A stretch of DNA of 64,000 nucleotides from Labrenzia sp. CE80 (GCF_009650605.1 NZ_WAJT01000002.1:1167988-1231987), one strand, 5' to 3'; counted from the stretch's first letter, positions 1-8,863 are shown. Notes: generated by a model not told the origin, from the letters alone. Program-made: numbers and translations.

Positions 1-2
1 AG

Positions 3-31
3 AAGGCCGGCGGGTTATCCCGTCGGCCTTT
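3..31. terminator. Hairpin terminator upstream of the ABC permease operon
   Basis: Twelve-base inverted repeat (AAGGCCGGCGGG against CCCGTCGGCCTT, one G-T pair) with a 4-5 base loop, followed by TTTGT. It would end, or partly attenuate, transcription entering from the left. The solute-binding gene of the transporter that follows probably lies there, outside the window. Confidence 0.6.
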
Positions 32-106
32 GTGCCGGCTGCTTTGAGGTAAGGTGGCGTCAGATCACCGAAAACAACAAGAACATAGAGTATCAAAGGC
101 CAGGTC

Positions 107-1030
107 ATGCACCGCTATGTGCTGGGACGACTGTTGGGGGCGATCCCAACCCTCTTTCTCATTGTCACGATTTCATTTTTCCTCATCCGCATAGCTCCCG
201 GGGGGCCTTTCGATCTGGAGCGGCCGCTCGAAGCCAAGGTGATGGAAAATCTCAATCGGATCTACCATCTGGATCAGCCGCTCTGGAACCAGTATCTGCT
301 GTACCTGAAGAGCATTGCAGCGCTCGATTTTGGCCCGAGTTTTTATTTTCGCGACTTCACGATCAATGAGCTTTTCGCCCAGAGCCTGCCGATTTCGATT
401 CAGCTGGGACTGACTGCTCTGTGCGTTGCGCTTTTTGTCGGCGGCGTGCTTGGGATCATCGCGGCTCTGCGTCAGAACCAGGCCACTGACTACACCGTCA
501 TGACCGCAGCAACCTTGGGCGTGACCATTCCCAATTTTGTCATTGCACCGATCTTGACGCTCACCCTGGGTGTCTGGCTCGGCTGGCTTCCGGTCGGCGG
601 CTGGAACGGCGGGGCATTCCTCAATGTGATCCTGCCGGTGGTCACATTGGCTCTGCCTCAGGTGGCGGTGGTCGCGCGCCTGACCCGCGGGTCGATGATC
701 GAGGCCTTGAGATCAAATCATGTGCGCACGGCGCGGGCTTATGGCCTGAGCAACTACATGGTCATCGTTGTCCACGCCCTGCGCGGCGCGGTCCTGCCTG
801 TGGTGTCTTATCTGGGTCCTGCAGCCGCCGCCCTGCTGACCGGCTCGGTCGTGGTCGAAACCATCTTCGGCATCCCCGGCATTGGCCGCTATTTCGTTCA
901 GGGCGCGCTCAACCGTGACTACACGCTCGTCATGGGTACTGTCGTTGTCGTCGCCTGTTTCGTCATCCTGTTCAACCTCATCGTGGATCTGCTCTATGCG
1001 CTGCTCGATCCGCGTGTGCGCTACGATTGA
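107..1030 (+). CDS. Peptide-type ABC transporter permease (DppB/OppB family)
   Basis: Inner-membrane permease of 307 residues, the normal length for the DppB/OppB family. It opens with the family's typical start (MHRYVLGRLLGAIPTLF, first membrane helix) and an early periplasmic loop. The binding-protein-dependent permease core (BPD_transp_1) covers about residues 95-300, with the EAA-type loop near 'RSNHVRTARAYGL' that contacts the ATPase. A purine-rich stretch just upstream supports the ATG. The next permease and a double ATPase follow within a few bases, so the three are one operon. No solute-binding gene is in the window. The substrate is unknown; the nearby dipeptidase and L,D-transpeptidase make short or murein peptides plausible (inference). 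Confidence 0.92.
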   Translation: MHRYVLGRLLGAIPTLFLIVTISFFLIRIAPGGPFDLERPLEAKVMENLNRIYHLDQPLWNQYLLYLKSIAALDFGPSFYFRDFTINELFAQSLPISIQLGLTALCVALFVGGVLGIIAALRQNQATDYTVMTAATLGVTIPNFVIAPILTLTLGVWLGWLPVGGWNGGAFLNVILPVVTLALPQVAVVARLTRGSMIEALRSNHVRTARAYGLSNYMVIVVHALRGAVLPVVSYLGPAAAALLTGSVVVETIFGIPGIGRYFVQGALNRDYTLVMGTVVVVACFVILFNLIVDLLYALLDPRVRYD

Positions 1031-1041
1031 GGAGAGCCGGC

Positions 1042-2169
1042 ATGACCACAACTTCGCTAGAGACCGGCAAGACCCCGGCCAAGGGACGCTCGCTTTGGGA
1101 TGACGCCCGCGACCGCCTGCTTGCCAACCGGGCCGCTGTCGCCAGCATGATTGTTCTTTCGGCAATCACCTTGATCTCCATCCTTGGCCCGATGCTGTCG
1201 CCTCATTCCTTCGACAAGGTCTATCGCGGCTACGTCAAGGTGCCGGCCAGCCTCTCGGCCTATCCCAAGCCTGACGAGATCGAGCCGGCGTTTCGCGCCC
1301 TCCTGAAGCGCGCGCGGGTCACCATCGTTGACTATGCCCGCGAAGGCGATGGGGTGGTCGTGGACATCGCCTCCAAACGTGAGATTGATCCGCGAACCGT
1401 CCGCTACGTCGACCGCAGCGACATGTTTGAAAATGCCGTGCTCGAAGGCTTTTCGGCGGACAAGAAGTCAGCGGTGCTCAGGGCGGATATCAACTTCGTG
1501 CACTTCTATTTCGGCACGGATGCAAACGGCCGGGACATGATGACCCGAACCTTCATTGCCGGGCGCGTCTCCCTGACCATCGGTCTTCTGGCGACAGTGG
1601 TGGCCATCACCATCGGCGTCATTTATGGGGCGACGTCCGGCTATCTCGGCGGGCGCATTGACCAGATGATGATGCGGATTGTCGATGTGCTTTATTCGCT
1701 GCCCTTCATCTTCTTCGTCATCATGCTGGTGGTCTTCTTCGGCCGGAATTTCATCCTGATGTTCATCGCGGTCGGTGCGGTGGAATGGTTGGATATGGCG
1801 CGTATCGTCCGTGGCCAGACGTTGACCATCAAGCGCCAGGAGTACGTTCAGGCGGCCGAAGCCATGGGCGTCAGCGACGGCGGCATCCTGAAACGGCATA
1901 TCATTCCCAACACGCTCGGACCGGTGGTTGTTTATATGACGCTGCTGGTGCCGAAGGTCATTCTTCTGGAAAGCTTCCTGTCCTTCCTCGGCCTTGGTGT
2001 GCAGGAGCCGATGACCAGCTGGGGGGTTCTGATTTCCGAAGGCGCACGCAACCTGCAAGGCGCGCCCTGGATGTTGATCTTCCCGTCGATCTTCCTGACC
2101 TCAACGCTGTTTGCGTTGAACTTCATAGGTGACGGTCTGCGCGATGCGCTGGATCCCAAGGACAGGTGA
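1042..2169 (+). CDS. Peptide-type ABC transporter permease (DppC/OppC family) with enlarged periplasmic domain
   Basis: Second permease, 375 residues. The ATG at 1042 is chosen because GGAGAG lies 6 bases upstream, right after the previous stop; a TTG 15 bases earlier overlaps that stop and has no ribosome site. DppC/OppC proteins are usually about 280-310 residues. The surplus lies after the first membrane helix (about residues 55-155), where a hydrophilic segment precedes the conserved 'FGTDANGRDMMTR' motif. The permease core follows from about residue 165, with its EAA loop near 'RQEYVQAAEAMGVSD'. The extra domain should face the periplasm and may contact the binding protein (inference). 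Family assignment is firm; substrate unknown. Confidence 0.92.
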   Translation: MTTTSLETGKTPAKGRSLWDDARDRLLANRAAVASMIVLSAITLISILGPMLSPHSFDKVYRGYVKVPASLSAYPKPDEIEPAFRALLKRARVTIVDYAREGDGVVVDIASKREIDPRTVRYVDRSDMFENAVLEGFSADKKSAVLRADINFVHFYFGTDANGRDMMTRTFIAGRVSLTIGLLATVVAITIGVIYGATSGYLGGRIDQMMMRIVDVLYSLPFIFFVIMLVVFFGRNFILMFIAVGAVEWLDMARIVRGQTLTIKRQEYVQAAEAMGVSDGGILKRHIIPNTLGPVVVYMTLLVPKVILLESFLSFLGLGVQEPMTSWGVLISEGARNLQGAPWMLIFPSIFLTSTLFALNFIGDGLRDALDPKDR

Positions 2170-2179
2170 GGGGAAGACG

Positions 2180-3802
2180 ATGACCGAAACAGACACCAAG
2201 CCGGCTCTCACGATCAGCGGCCTGACTGTGAACTTCGAAACTCCAACGGGCCCCGTTCACGCTGTCCGCGGAGTGGACATCAACGTCAGGGCTGGCGAGA
2301 CCGTTGCCATCGTCGGTGAGAGTGGCTCTGGCAAGAGCCAGACGATGATGGCCGCCATGGGACTGCTGGCCTCAAATGGCCGGACGTCGGGCGAAGTGAC
2401 CTATCAGGACCGGAACATCCTCGGGATGTCGATCCGTGAACTCAATCAGGTGCGCGGCAAGAAGATCACCATGATCTTTCAGGAACCGATGACCTCGCTT
2501 GACCCGCTTTACACCATTGGTCGCCAGCTCGCAGAGCCCATGGTGGTTCATGGCGGGCTGTCCTGGAAGGCGGCGCAGGCGAAAGCGCTCGAGCTGCTGA
2601 CGCTCGTCAACATTCCCGAGCCCGATCGCAAGATAAAGGCCTATCCTTACGAGCTATCGGGCGGCCAACGCCAGCGCGTAATGATTGCCATGGCGCTGGC
2701 CAACGATCCGGATGTGCTGATCGCCGACGAGCCGACGACGGCGCTCGATGTCACCACGCAGGCCCAGATCCTCGAGCTGCTGGCCGATCTGCAAAAGCGC
2801 CTCGGCATGGCGGTCATTTTCATCACCCACGACCTCGGCATCGTCCGCAAGATCGCCGACCGTGTTTATGTGATGAAGGACGGGGAGGTCGTGGAGACAG
2901 GTGAGACCAGGTCGATTTTCGAGACGCCGGCCCACCCCTACACACGTATGCTGCTGGATGCCGAACCAACCGGATCCAAGGCGGTCGCGGACCCAAAAGC
3001 GCCGATCTTGTTGGAGGCGCAAAAGATCCAGGTGGCCTTCGCCCTTGATGCCGGGTTTCTGACGCCTTCGCATGTGTTGAAGGCGGTGGATGATGTCTCC
3101 TTTTCGCTGCGCCGTGGCCAGACACTCGGCATTGTCGGAGAGAGTGGATCGGGCAAATCGACCCTTGGCCGTGCCGTCCTCAATCTGTTGCCTGCGTCAG
3201 GCCGGGTCGTTTTCAACGGTGAGCTGATTTCCGGCAAGAACCGGACCTCCATGCGCGCCCTGCGCCGGAACATGCAGCTGGTGTTCCAGGATCCTTTCGG
3301 CTCTCTCAGTCCGCGTCTGACCGTCGGTCAAATTATCTCTGAGGGTCTGTTGGTTCATGAGCCGTCCCTCTCGGCCAGGGAGCGGGACGAGAGAGCTTGC
3401 CAGGCGCTGGAAGAGGTCGCTCTCGACCCGGTCATGCGCAATCGCTATCCGCATGAGTTTTCCGGAGGGCAGCGCCAGCGTATCGCCATTGCCCGCACGA
3501 TGGTGCTGAAGCCCGATCTTGTGGTGCTTGACGAGCCGACGTCGGCACTGGACCGGACCATTCAGAAGCAGATCGTGGATCTTCTTCGTGATCTGCAGAC
3601 CGCCCATGGCTTGACCTATCTCTTCATCAGCCATGATCTTGCGGTCGTGCGCGCGATTGCTGACACGGTGATGGTGATGCAGCACGGGAGGGTGGTCGAG
3701 GCCGGTCAAACGGAAGACATCTTCGAGGCGCCGCAAAGCCCCTACACCAAGGAACTGATCGGAGCGGCGCTGTTGACCCAGAGCCATCTGGCCGAGGGTT
3801 AG
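2180..3802 (+). CDS. Fused double ATPase of a peptide ABC transporter (DppD-DppF type)
   Basis: Cytoplasmic ATPase of 540 residues with two complete nucleotide-binding domains in one chain. Domain 1 has Walker A GESGSGKSQ near residue 47, signature LSGGQRQR and Walker B 'VLIADEPTTALD'. Domain 2 starts near residue 275 with Walker A GESGSGKST, signature FSGGQRQR and 'LVVLDEPTSALD'. Each is followed by an oligopeptide-type C-terminal segment ('HPYTRMLLDAEP', 'SPYTKELIGAAL'). GGGGAAG precedes the ATG at 2180; an in-frame start further up lies inside the previous gene. One chain replaces the usual DppD/DppF pair, a known arrangement in alphaproteobacteria. It is the last gene of the operon. Confidence 0.93.
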   Translation: MTETDTKPALTISGLTVNFETPTGPVHAVRGVDINVRAGETVAIVGESGSGKSQTMMAAMGLLASNGRTSGEVTYQDRNILGMSIRELNQVRGKKITMIFQEPMTSLDPLYTIGRQLAEPMVVHGGLSWKAAQAKALELLTLVNIPEPDRKIKAYPYELSGGQRQRVMIAMALANDPDVLIADEPTTALDVTTQAQILELLADLQKRLGMAVIFITHDLGIVRKIADRVYVMKDGEVVETGETRSIFETPAHPYTRMLLDAEPTGSKAVADPKAPILLEAQKIQVAFALDAGFLTPSHVLKAVDDVSFSLRRGQTLGIVGESGSGKSTLGRAVLNLLPASGRVVFNGELISGKNRTSMRALRRNMQLVFQDPFGSLSPRLTVGQIISEGLLVHEPSLSARERDERACQALEEVALDPVMRNRYPHEFSGGQRQRIAIARTMVLKPDLVVLDEPTSALDRTIQKQIVDLLRDLQTAHGLTYLFISHDLAVVRAIADTVMVMQHGRVVEAGQTEDIFEAPQSPYTKELIGAALLTQSHLAEG

Positions 3803-3851
3803 CGGGTGCCGTTCGGGGGCTTGGCTAAAGCATCTAGGCGGATCTGGTGGT

Positions 3852-4589
3852 TCAGATGGACAGATGACCTGATCCGTTGTCTTTGAAAACAGCCTTGTGC
3901 ACTTCCGGCGCCAGTTTCGCGAGGGACAGGCCAATATGATCGTTCAACATACGTTGGGCGCTATCGGCCTCGCGCTGCTCCATCGCTTCGACAATCTCCC
4001 GGTGAGGGTCTGACTTGAGTTCGTCCCAGAGAATGTTGCCCTGGTGCCGGGAGACCACAAAGCGGTGCAGCTGGATTAGGGTGCGCTTCAGGATCGGTTC
4101 AAGCATGGGCATATCCGCAATCTGGAAGATGCCCATGTGAAAGGCTCGGTCGACTTCGGTGCAGGCAAATACATCGCGCTGTGATCTGCACGTCAGATAG
4201 AGCGTCGCCAGCTCGCGCAACCTCTCGCAATCGCAGCCAGTCGCGCGGGCGGCAGCCCTCTCCATGCCAGCACATTCCAGATTGAGACGTACCCTGACCA
4301 GAACGGCGGCCTCCTCGTCGGTGGTCCGGGTCACATAAGTTCCCTGATAGCCGCGGCGGTCAACCAGGCCGTTTTCCTGCAGCGAAAGCAGGGCCTCACG
4401 GACTGTCCCCTGAGAACAGTCAAATTCGGCGGCAAGGGATTGTTCAGTAATCGGACTGTCGGGCGTCAAGATTCCCAGCAAGATCTGTCGTTTGAGCGAT
4501 TTGTAGACGGCCCTGGACTTCCGCGCGCCTTTTGGCACGGCAAATTGGCCAGTCTCAACCTCGGTTGCCCCAACCTCGGTAATTGTCAT
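3852..4589 (-). CDS. GntR-family transcriptional regulator (FadR/FCD subfamily)
   Basis: About 245 residues. The N-terminal winged helix (about 25-95) includes 'PITEQSLAAEFDCSQGTVREALLSLQENGLV' split over recognition and wing elements. A C-terminal all-helical FCD ligand domain (about 100-230) carries conserved acidic and histidine positions typical of metal and carboxylate binding. The start at 4589 is preferred over an in-frame start 45 bases upstream because a G-rich stretch precedes it. It converges on the ABC operon, whose last gene ends 49 bases away, and is transcribed towards it, so it may regulate that transporter, though its targets cannot be read from the sequence. Confidence 0.88.
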   Translation of the reverse strand: MTITEVGATEVETGQFAVPKGARKSRAVYKSLKRQILLGILTPDSPITEQSLAAEFDCSQGTVREALLSLQENGLVDRRGYQGTYVTRTTDEEAAVLVRVRLNLECAGMERAAARATGCDCERLRELATLYLTCRSQRDVFACTEVDRAFHMGIFQIADMPMLEPILKRTLIQLHRFVVSRHQGNILWDELKSDPHREIVEAMEQREADSAQRMLNDHIGLSLAKLAPEVHKAVFKDNGSGHLSI

Positions 4590-5066
4590 ATGCCTGCTGT
4601 CCCCCCAGCAACGGCACGACACATCTCTTTGCATGTCCAGGCACCAGCTTCCTACCCAAAAGGCAGGCGCCCAAACGATCGGCCCACGGCTTGAGGAGAT
4701 GCCTCAAGCCGTGGGAACAGCGCTGTCGATGGGGTCGTGCGTGTTCCTTTTCCCTACCTGCCGCGCTTCCGGTTGCGTGTCTTAATCCTTGAAACGAGCA
4801 GTTTGCCTTTTGGCGGGTGCCCGGTAGCGGCCTGTTTCGGCCTTCAGGTTGGACATCTTCTTCCGGCGTTGCCGCAGGTTGTATTTCATTCTTAACGCCT
4901 GAATCGGCTCTGAAACAGGAGATCGGCTGCCCTCACGGACTGAAATGCAACCACACCGATTAGCGTTTGTCGCAAAAGTGTAACAAAGACGGTCCCAAAA
5001 TCCTCCGAAACTTTCCGAAACTGACAATGTATAAGATCACAAATGCGCGATCAGGGGCATTTTTGA
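4590..5066. other. 477-bp intergenic region with a perfect 14-bp palindrome
   Basis: No convincing gene. It holds a perfect hairpin at 4683-4715 (14-base arms CCCACGGCTTGAGG and CCTCAAGCCGTGGG, 5-base loop) without a T-run, and T-rich stretches near 5040-5070. A minus-strand reading frame ending at 4782 could give a 35-residue, very basic peptide from an ATG at 4889 (starts MKYNLRQRRKK). Its ribosome site is weak and I recognise no family, so I do not call it. Confidence 0.5.
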
Positions 5067-6140
5067 TCAATTCTGTGTGCGTTCAAGCACGGAGAGCCAG
5101 TTTTTATACGCAATTTTAACAATGAGATCCTCGCCAAATCCGGCCTTGCGAAACGCCTCGATCAGTGCCGGCAATTTGGCCGAGTCGGAAACCGCGCTGG
5201 GCGTCATGCAGCCATCGTAGTCCGAACCGAGGGCGACGCCGTCCTCACCGAGGCGCTCCACCAGATAGGCCACATGCCTAGCCATGACCTCCAGGGGCGT
5301 GTCGCGTTTGTAGGCGCCGTCCTCGCGCAGGAAGGCGACGTGGAAATTCAGCCCGACCAGGCCCTTGCTCTCGCGGATTGCATCCAGCTGCTTGTCCGTG
5401 AGGTTTCTCGCATTCTGGCATAGAGAATGAACGTTGGAGTGACTGGCGACGAGGGGCGCGCTGCTGAGACGGGCAACGTCCCAAAAGCCCTTCTCGTTGA
5501 GGTGGGACAGGTCGATCAGGATGCCCAGATCATTGCAAGCGGCAACCAGTGCTTTGCCCGCATCGGTCAGGCCGGGGCCAATGTCGGGGGAAGCGGGGAA
5601 CTGCATCGGCACACCATGGGCAAACGCATTGCTCCGGCTCCAGACCGGTCCGAGTGAGCGCAGGCCCGCGCCATGGAGAACCTCCAGGGCGTCGAAATCC
5701 GTGTCAATCGCCTCTGCGCCTTCGATATGCAGGGAGATCGCCAGAATGCCGCGCTCGATACAATCCCGGATCTCGCGCACCGTCCGGCAGATGCGGATCT
5801 GGCCTTCCGATTGACGCTCGAGCCGGTAGGCCTCCGATGCCATCTTCATCGTGAAGCCGAGCGCCTCGGCCTGTCCAATCTCGGCATAGTTTTGCGGATC
5901 GTTCGGATTGTAGGGCTTGGAGAAGTCCTGGTGGATATTGGAGGGCACGAACATGGCAAACAGTCCGCCGGCAAAGCCACCTTCGCGTGCCCGAGGCAGA
6001 TCGATATGTCCGGTCTCGGAGCGCTCAAAGAAATCGGTCTCCTGGTCGGTGCCCCGGGCAACCACCCGTTTCAGGAGCGTGTCATTGTGGCCGTCGAAAA
6101 CGGGAATGGGGGATGAGGCAGACGGGGAGATGGCAGTCAT
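5067..6140 (-). CDS. Membrane dipeptidase (renal dipeptidase family, peptidase M19)
   Basis: Zinc dipeptidase of about 357 residues, typical for M19, which hydrolyses dipeptides and tolerates D-residues. Visible metal and active-site motifs: 'FDGHNDTLL' near the start (HxD), 'LHIEGAEA' (bridging Glu), 'IDLSHLNEKGFWDV' and 'VASHSNVHSLCQNARN' (His ligands), and 'LGSDYDGCM' near the end (Asp). The start at 6140 places the HND motif about 17 residues in. A longer in-frame start at 6311 would add a 57-residue tail with no family counterpart. No signal peptide is evident from this start, so the enzyme is probably cytoplasmic. Nearby peptide transporter and L,D-transpeptidase genes suggest a role with peptides containing D-amino acids. 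Confidence 0.9.
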   Translation of the reverse strand: MTAISPSASSPIPVFDGHNDTLLKRVVARGTDQETDFFERSETGHIDLPRAREGGFAGGLFAMFVPSNIHQDFSKPYNPNDPQNYAEIGQAEALGFTMKMASEAYRLERQSEGQIRICRTVREIRDCIERGILAISLHIEGAEAIDTDFDALEVLHGAGLRSLGPVWSRSNAFAHGVPMQFPASPDIGPGLTDAGKALVAACNDLGILIDLSHLNEKGFWDVARLSSAPLVASHSNVHSLCQNARNLTDKQLDAIRESKGLVGLNFHVAFLREDGAYKRDTPLEVMARHVAYLVERLGEDGVALGSDYDGCMTPSAVSDSAKLPALIEAFRKAGFGEDLIVKIAYKNWLSVLERTQN

Positions 6141-6356
6141 GGAATATCCGGCAAGAGAGGAGGGCCCGGAAAACAGGCGGGCAAAAACAGGAAGGACCCT
6201 CAAGGTGGCCCTTTTTGAGCGCGCTGGAAAGACCTGGTTATCGAAAATGTGACCAGACGGCAGGGCCTTGCTCCACAAAGCACCTTGCCAAGACGTGCCC
6301 TTCTGGCCCATGACAGGGACATTGCTGCATCTTTTTATAAAATCATCGGAGTTTTC

Positions 6357-7097
6357 ATGCCGAGGAAGTTGAACGACCCGTCCCTGATGGACTTTCCTGT
6401 GGGCGATGTGTCCCAGTCAGGCGATCGGTCTCATGTGTCGCGCCGCCTGTTTACGCTGGGCGGCCTCGCGGGTCTCGCCCTGCCGCTGGCCGGCTGCTAC
6501 ACTGTTGGCCTTCCGGGCCAGCCGCCCCTGCCGGACGAAACCTTTGACTATGATGCGGCCTATGCCGCCCTTCCCGACGGCGAATTCACCTGGCCGGCCA
6601 TCAACTACAAGGCCTTCGACAGCAAGTTCCTGCGCCAGGTCGTAGACTACAAATCCCGTGAAAAGCCGGGCACGATCATCGTCGATCCCTACAACAACTT
6701 TCTCTACTGGACTTTGAGCCCGAAAAAGGCCCTGCGCTACGGCATTGGCGTTGGCCGGGCCGGCTTTGCCTGGTCGGGCGAGGCACTGATCCGGGTCAAG
6801 CGCGAACATCCTATCTGGCGCCCTCCACGGGAAATGATCGCCCGCAAGCCGTCCCTGGAACGCTACTGGAAAGACGGCTATCCCGCCGGCCTCAAGAACC
6901 CGCTCGGCGCAAGGGCGATGGATTTGTGGCAAGGCTCGGTGGACACGCTCTACCGCATTCACGGCACGAACCAGCCCAAGAGCATTGGCACGAGCGCATC
7001 CTCCGGCTGCATCCGCATGTGGCAGCAGGACGTGATCGACCTGTTCGAGCGCGTTCCGCTCAGAACCAAGGTCATCGTGCTGAAGGAGGATGAGTAG
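6357..7097 (+). CDS. L,D-transpeptidase (YkuD domain), predicted Tat-exported lipoprotein
   Basis: About 246 residues. The N-terminus has a twin-arginine motif (SRRLF, residues 28-32), a hydrophobic stretch and a lipobox LAGC with the lipidation Cys at 47, so it should be folded before export and anchored as a lipoprotein. The YkuD catalytic domain (about 95-240) ends in the hallmark motif: His202 in 'HGTNQP', then 'SIGTSASSGCIRM' with nucleophile Cys218 and Arg220. Such enzymes form 3-3 peptidoglycan cross-links or attach proteins to murein. The ATG at 6357 is chosen because the Tat motif then lies about 28 residues in. An upstream in-frame start overlaps the divergent dipeptidase's long form. 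Confidence 0.9.
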   Translation: MPRKLNDPSLMDFPVGDVSQSGDRSHVSRRLFTLGGLAGLALPLAGCYTVGLPGQPPLPDETFDYDAAYAALPDGEFTWPAINYKAFDSKFLRQVVDYKSREKPGTIIVDPYNNFLYWTLSPKKALRYGIGVGRAGFAWSGEALIRVKREHPIWRPPREMIARKPSLERYWKDGYPAGLKNPLGARAMDLWQGSVDTLYRIHGTNQPKSIGTSASSGCIRMWQQDVIDLFERVPLRTKVIVLKEDE

Positions 7098-7117
7098 TCG
7101 AAAGGGGTGATTATAAT

Positions 7118-7543
7118 ATGGATATAGTAGGGCCGCTATTTATTGGTTTTTTATTGTTTTTACTTCCGATTTTGCCATTCTTTTTTTCTGTCTTTAAATT
7201 TTATGCGCCGAGGGGTCGTGGTGCGGTTTCTCAGAATCTAAATTTCTTTGGGATTATTGCGACTCCAATTTGTATAGGGTTTTTGTACTTTCTAATTGAG
7301 CCGTTACTTCATATTTCTTCGACGGCTAAGTATATGGGTATGGCATATATTCTCTTTTCGCTAAAATTCGCGGCAGCCCCACAGCTCATTCTCGCGGTTT
7401 GTTTTTTCCTGACTGGAAGGCTAGCCGGTATTTTATTGTGGCGCATTAAGAATGGCCGCACTCAGTTGATCCCAGAAAGGGTGATTGAGCCCGCTCCTAT
7501 TTCCTCTGAAAAAGCGAAGATCCTCTATCAATTTAAAAGGTAG
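7118..7543 (+). CDS. Hypothetical multi-spanning membrane protein, AT-rich orphan
   Basis: A 141-residue protein with about four hydrophobic segments (near residues 5-28, 44-68, 74-95 and 98-118) and a short hydrophilic tail. Family not recognised. AAGGGG sits about 9 bases before the ATG. Codon use is strikingly AT-rich (many TTT, TTA, ATT, TAT) compared with both neighbours, which points to recent transfer or weak selection. It begins 20 bases after the L,D-transpeptidase gene on the same strand and could be co-transcribed. Coding is likely because the frame stays open through an AT-rich stretch where stops would be expected. Confidence 0.65.
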   Translation: MDIVGPLFIGFLLFLLPILPFFFSVFKFYAPRGRGAVSQNLNFFGIIATPICIGFLYFLIEPLLHISSTAKYMGMAYILFSLKFAAAPQLILAVCFFLTGRLAGILLWRIKNGRTQLIPERVIEPAPISSEKAKILYQFKR

Positions 7544-7550
7544 GGGGAAC

Positions 7551-7591
7551 CCGGTTTCAGGTGGTTTAGCAGTCTAACTGCCTGAAACCGG
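7551..7591. terminator. Bidirectional hairpin between convergent genes
   Basis: Perfect 11-base inverted repeat (CCGGTTTCAGG and CCTGAAACCGG) around a 19-base loop. The right arm lies inside the last codons of the minus-strand gene (stop at 7574). Position between two convergent genes suggests shared termination. No long T-run on either side. Confidence 0.5.
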
Positions 7592-8224
7592 CCCGAGCGC
7601 CACGTCGTTCAGCACTGCCGAGAAATGGCAGACGGCGGCGGCCAGAACGAAGGCGTGCCAGATCGCGTTCTGGAACGGCAGCCGCTTCCAGGCATAAAAC
7701 GCCGTGCCGACCGTATAGAGCAGGCCGCCGGCGACAATCATCCAGAAGCCGAAATTCGATGCATTGTCCATCAGCGGCTTGAAGGCGAAGACCACCACCC
7801 AGCCCAGTGCAAGGCACAGCGGCACGGTGATCTTGTCGATGCCCTCAAGCTGAGACAGTTTCAGCAGGGCTCCGGTCAGAGCGCCGGTCCAGATCACCGC
7901 CAGAAGGATGCCGCCGGTCCAGCCGCCGATGATCATGGAGGCCAGCGGCGTATAGGTGCCGGCGATCAAGAGAAAGATCGCCGCATGGTCCAGCTTGCGC
8001 AGGATGCCGGTTTTGTTGTCCTTGGCCAGCATGTTGTAGAGCGCCGAGCAGATCAGCATGGCCAGCAGGCAGCCGGCATAGATGAAGACCGATACCTGCC
8101 GGCCCAGATCGGCTGTGTTCCACAAGACGGCCACAAGGGTGACCAGGGCCGCAATTCCCAGACAGATCCCGATCACATGAATGGTCCCGTCGGCAATTTT
8201 CTCCGGCAAAGTCTGAGCGCGCAA
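7574..8224 (-). CDS. trhA: Hemolysin III / TrhA family membrane protein (PAQR superfamily)
   Basis: Seven-helix inner-membrane protein of 216 residues, the standard family length. Family marks are 'SALYNMLA', 'KLDHAAIFLLIAGTYTPLAS' and a late 'IWHAFVLAAAVCHFSAVL'; together these provide the conserved His and Asp thought to form a metal site in PAQR proteins. Bacterial members have been linked to membrane lipid and fluidity homeostasis rather than true haemolysis. The start at 8224 puts the 'DGTIHVIGICLGI' motif at the N-terminus, as usual. It stands alone on the minus strand. Confidence 0.88.
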   Translation of the reverse strand: MRAQTLPEKIADGTIHVIGICLGIAALVTLVAVLWNTADLGRQVSVFIYAGCLLAMLICSALYNMLAKDNKTGILRKLDHAAIFLLIAGTYTPLASMIIGGWTGGILLAVIWTGALTGALLKLSQLEGIDKITVPLCLALGWVVVFAFKPLMDNASNFGFWMIVAGGLLYTVGTAFYAWKRLPFQNAIWHAFVLAAAVCHFSAVLNDVALGPVSGS

Positions 8225-8371
8225 AGGTCCACCCTCTTCCTTTTACGTTAAGGTGAACCGAAGGTGCCTCAAGTGGCGCAGAACTTCAAGACGGGGTGTT
8301 GAGGGATGAGGGGTGGCTGAAGCCCTGGTTGCCGGTTTGCGCGAACAACCGGGTCTCAGCGAAAACCTTCG

Positions 8372-8863
8372 TCAGGAAATGCTCCGGTGCTCATTTTCTG
8401 CCGAGTGTGACGAAACTCGCCTCAGAGCATCCTTTGCGATCAGAATGTGAAACGGCATGATGCAGAGAAGATAAAGACGTCCTCCCAAATTGTGTACATG
8501 CACCCAAGTGGCGAGGGATACCCTCCTGTCTTTCGCTATGACCGAGACGCGAAAATTCAGGTGCTTGTCATTGAAACCTGCGATGATCTCCTCGCTCGTT
8601 TCGATTTCGACCGGGAACGGCCCGACCTTGTCGGCAACATCGGGTCCGTCGGTGGATAGTCCGAAGAAAAAAGCCACCACGCCACGGATCTTCAAAAGGA
8701 TGCGTGCCCAAACCGGGAAGTCCGTGATTATCTCGGCCGCGCGTCGGGGAGGAACCTCCGCCGCGATGACGAAACAATCAAGAAAGTCATCAGGTTGAGC
8801 CCACTTCCAAAGCAGGCTGTCAGCGGGAAGTTCGCATTGGTGAACGATCGGGATTTCGGTCAT
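8372..8863 (-). CDS. DUF2867-family protein
   Basis: 163 residues. The pattern 'DDFLDCFVI', 'GPFPVEIETSEEIIAG' and 'GRLYLLCIMPFHILIAKDALRR' matches the DUF2867 family as I remember it; its function is unknown. Soluble, with a mostly beta middle section. Its start lies 5 bases after the stop of the upstream membrane-protein gene, so the two are an operon. Base composition is somewhat lower in GC than the flanking metabolic genes. Confidence 0.75.
   Translation of the reverse strand: MTEIPIVHQCELPADSLLWKWAQPDDFLDCFVIAAEVPPRRAAEIITDFPVWARILLKIRGVVAFFFGLSTDGPDVADKVGPFPVEIETSEEIIAGFNDKHLNFRVSVIAKDRRVSLATWVHVHNLGGRLYLLCIMPFHILIAKDALRRVSSHSAENEHRSIS

Noticed and set aside
4782..5027. 81-codon minus-strand frame between the GntR and dipeptidase genes
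   Set aside because: Only its last 35 codons could follow a plausible start, the ribosome site is weak and no family is recognised; kept only as a note on the intergenic region.
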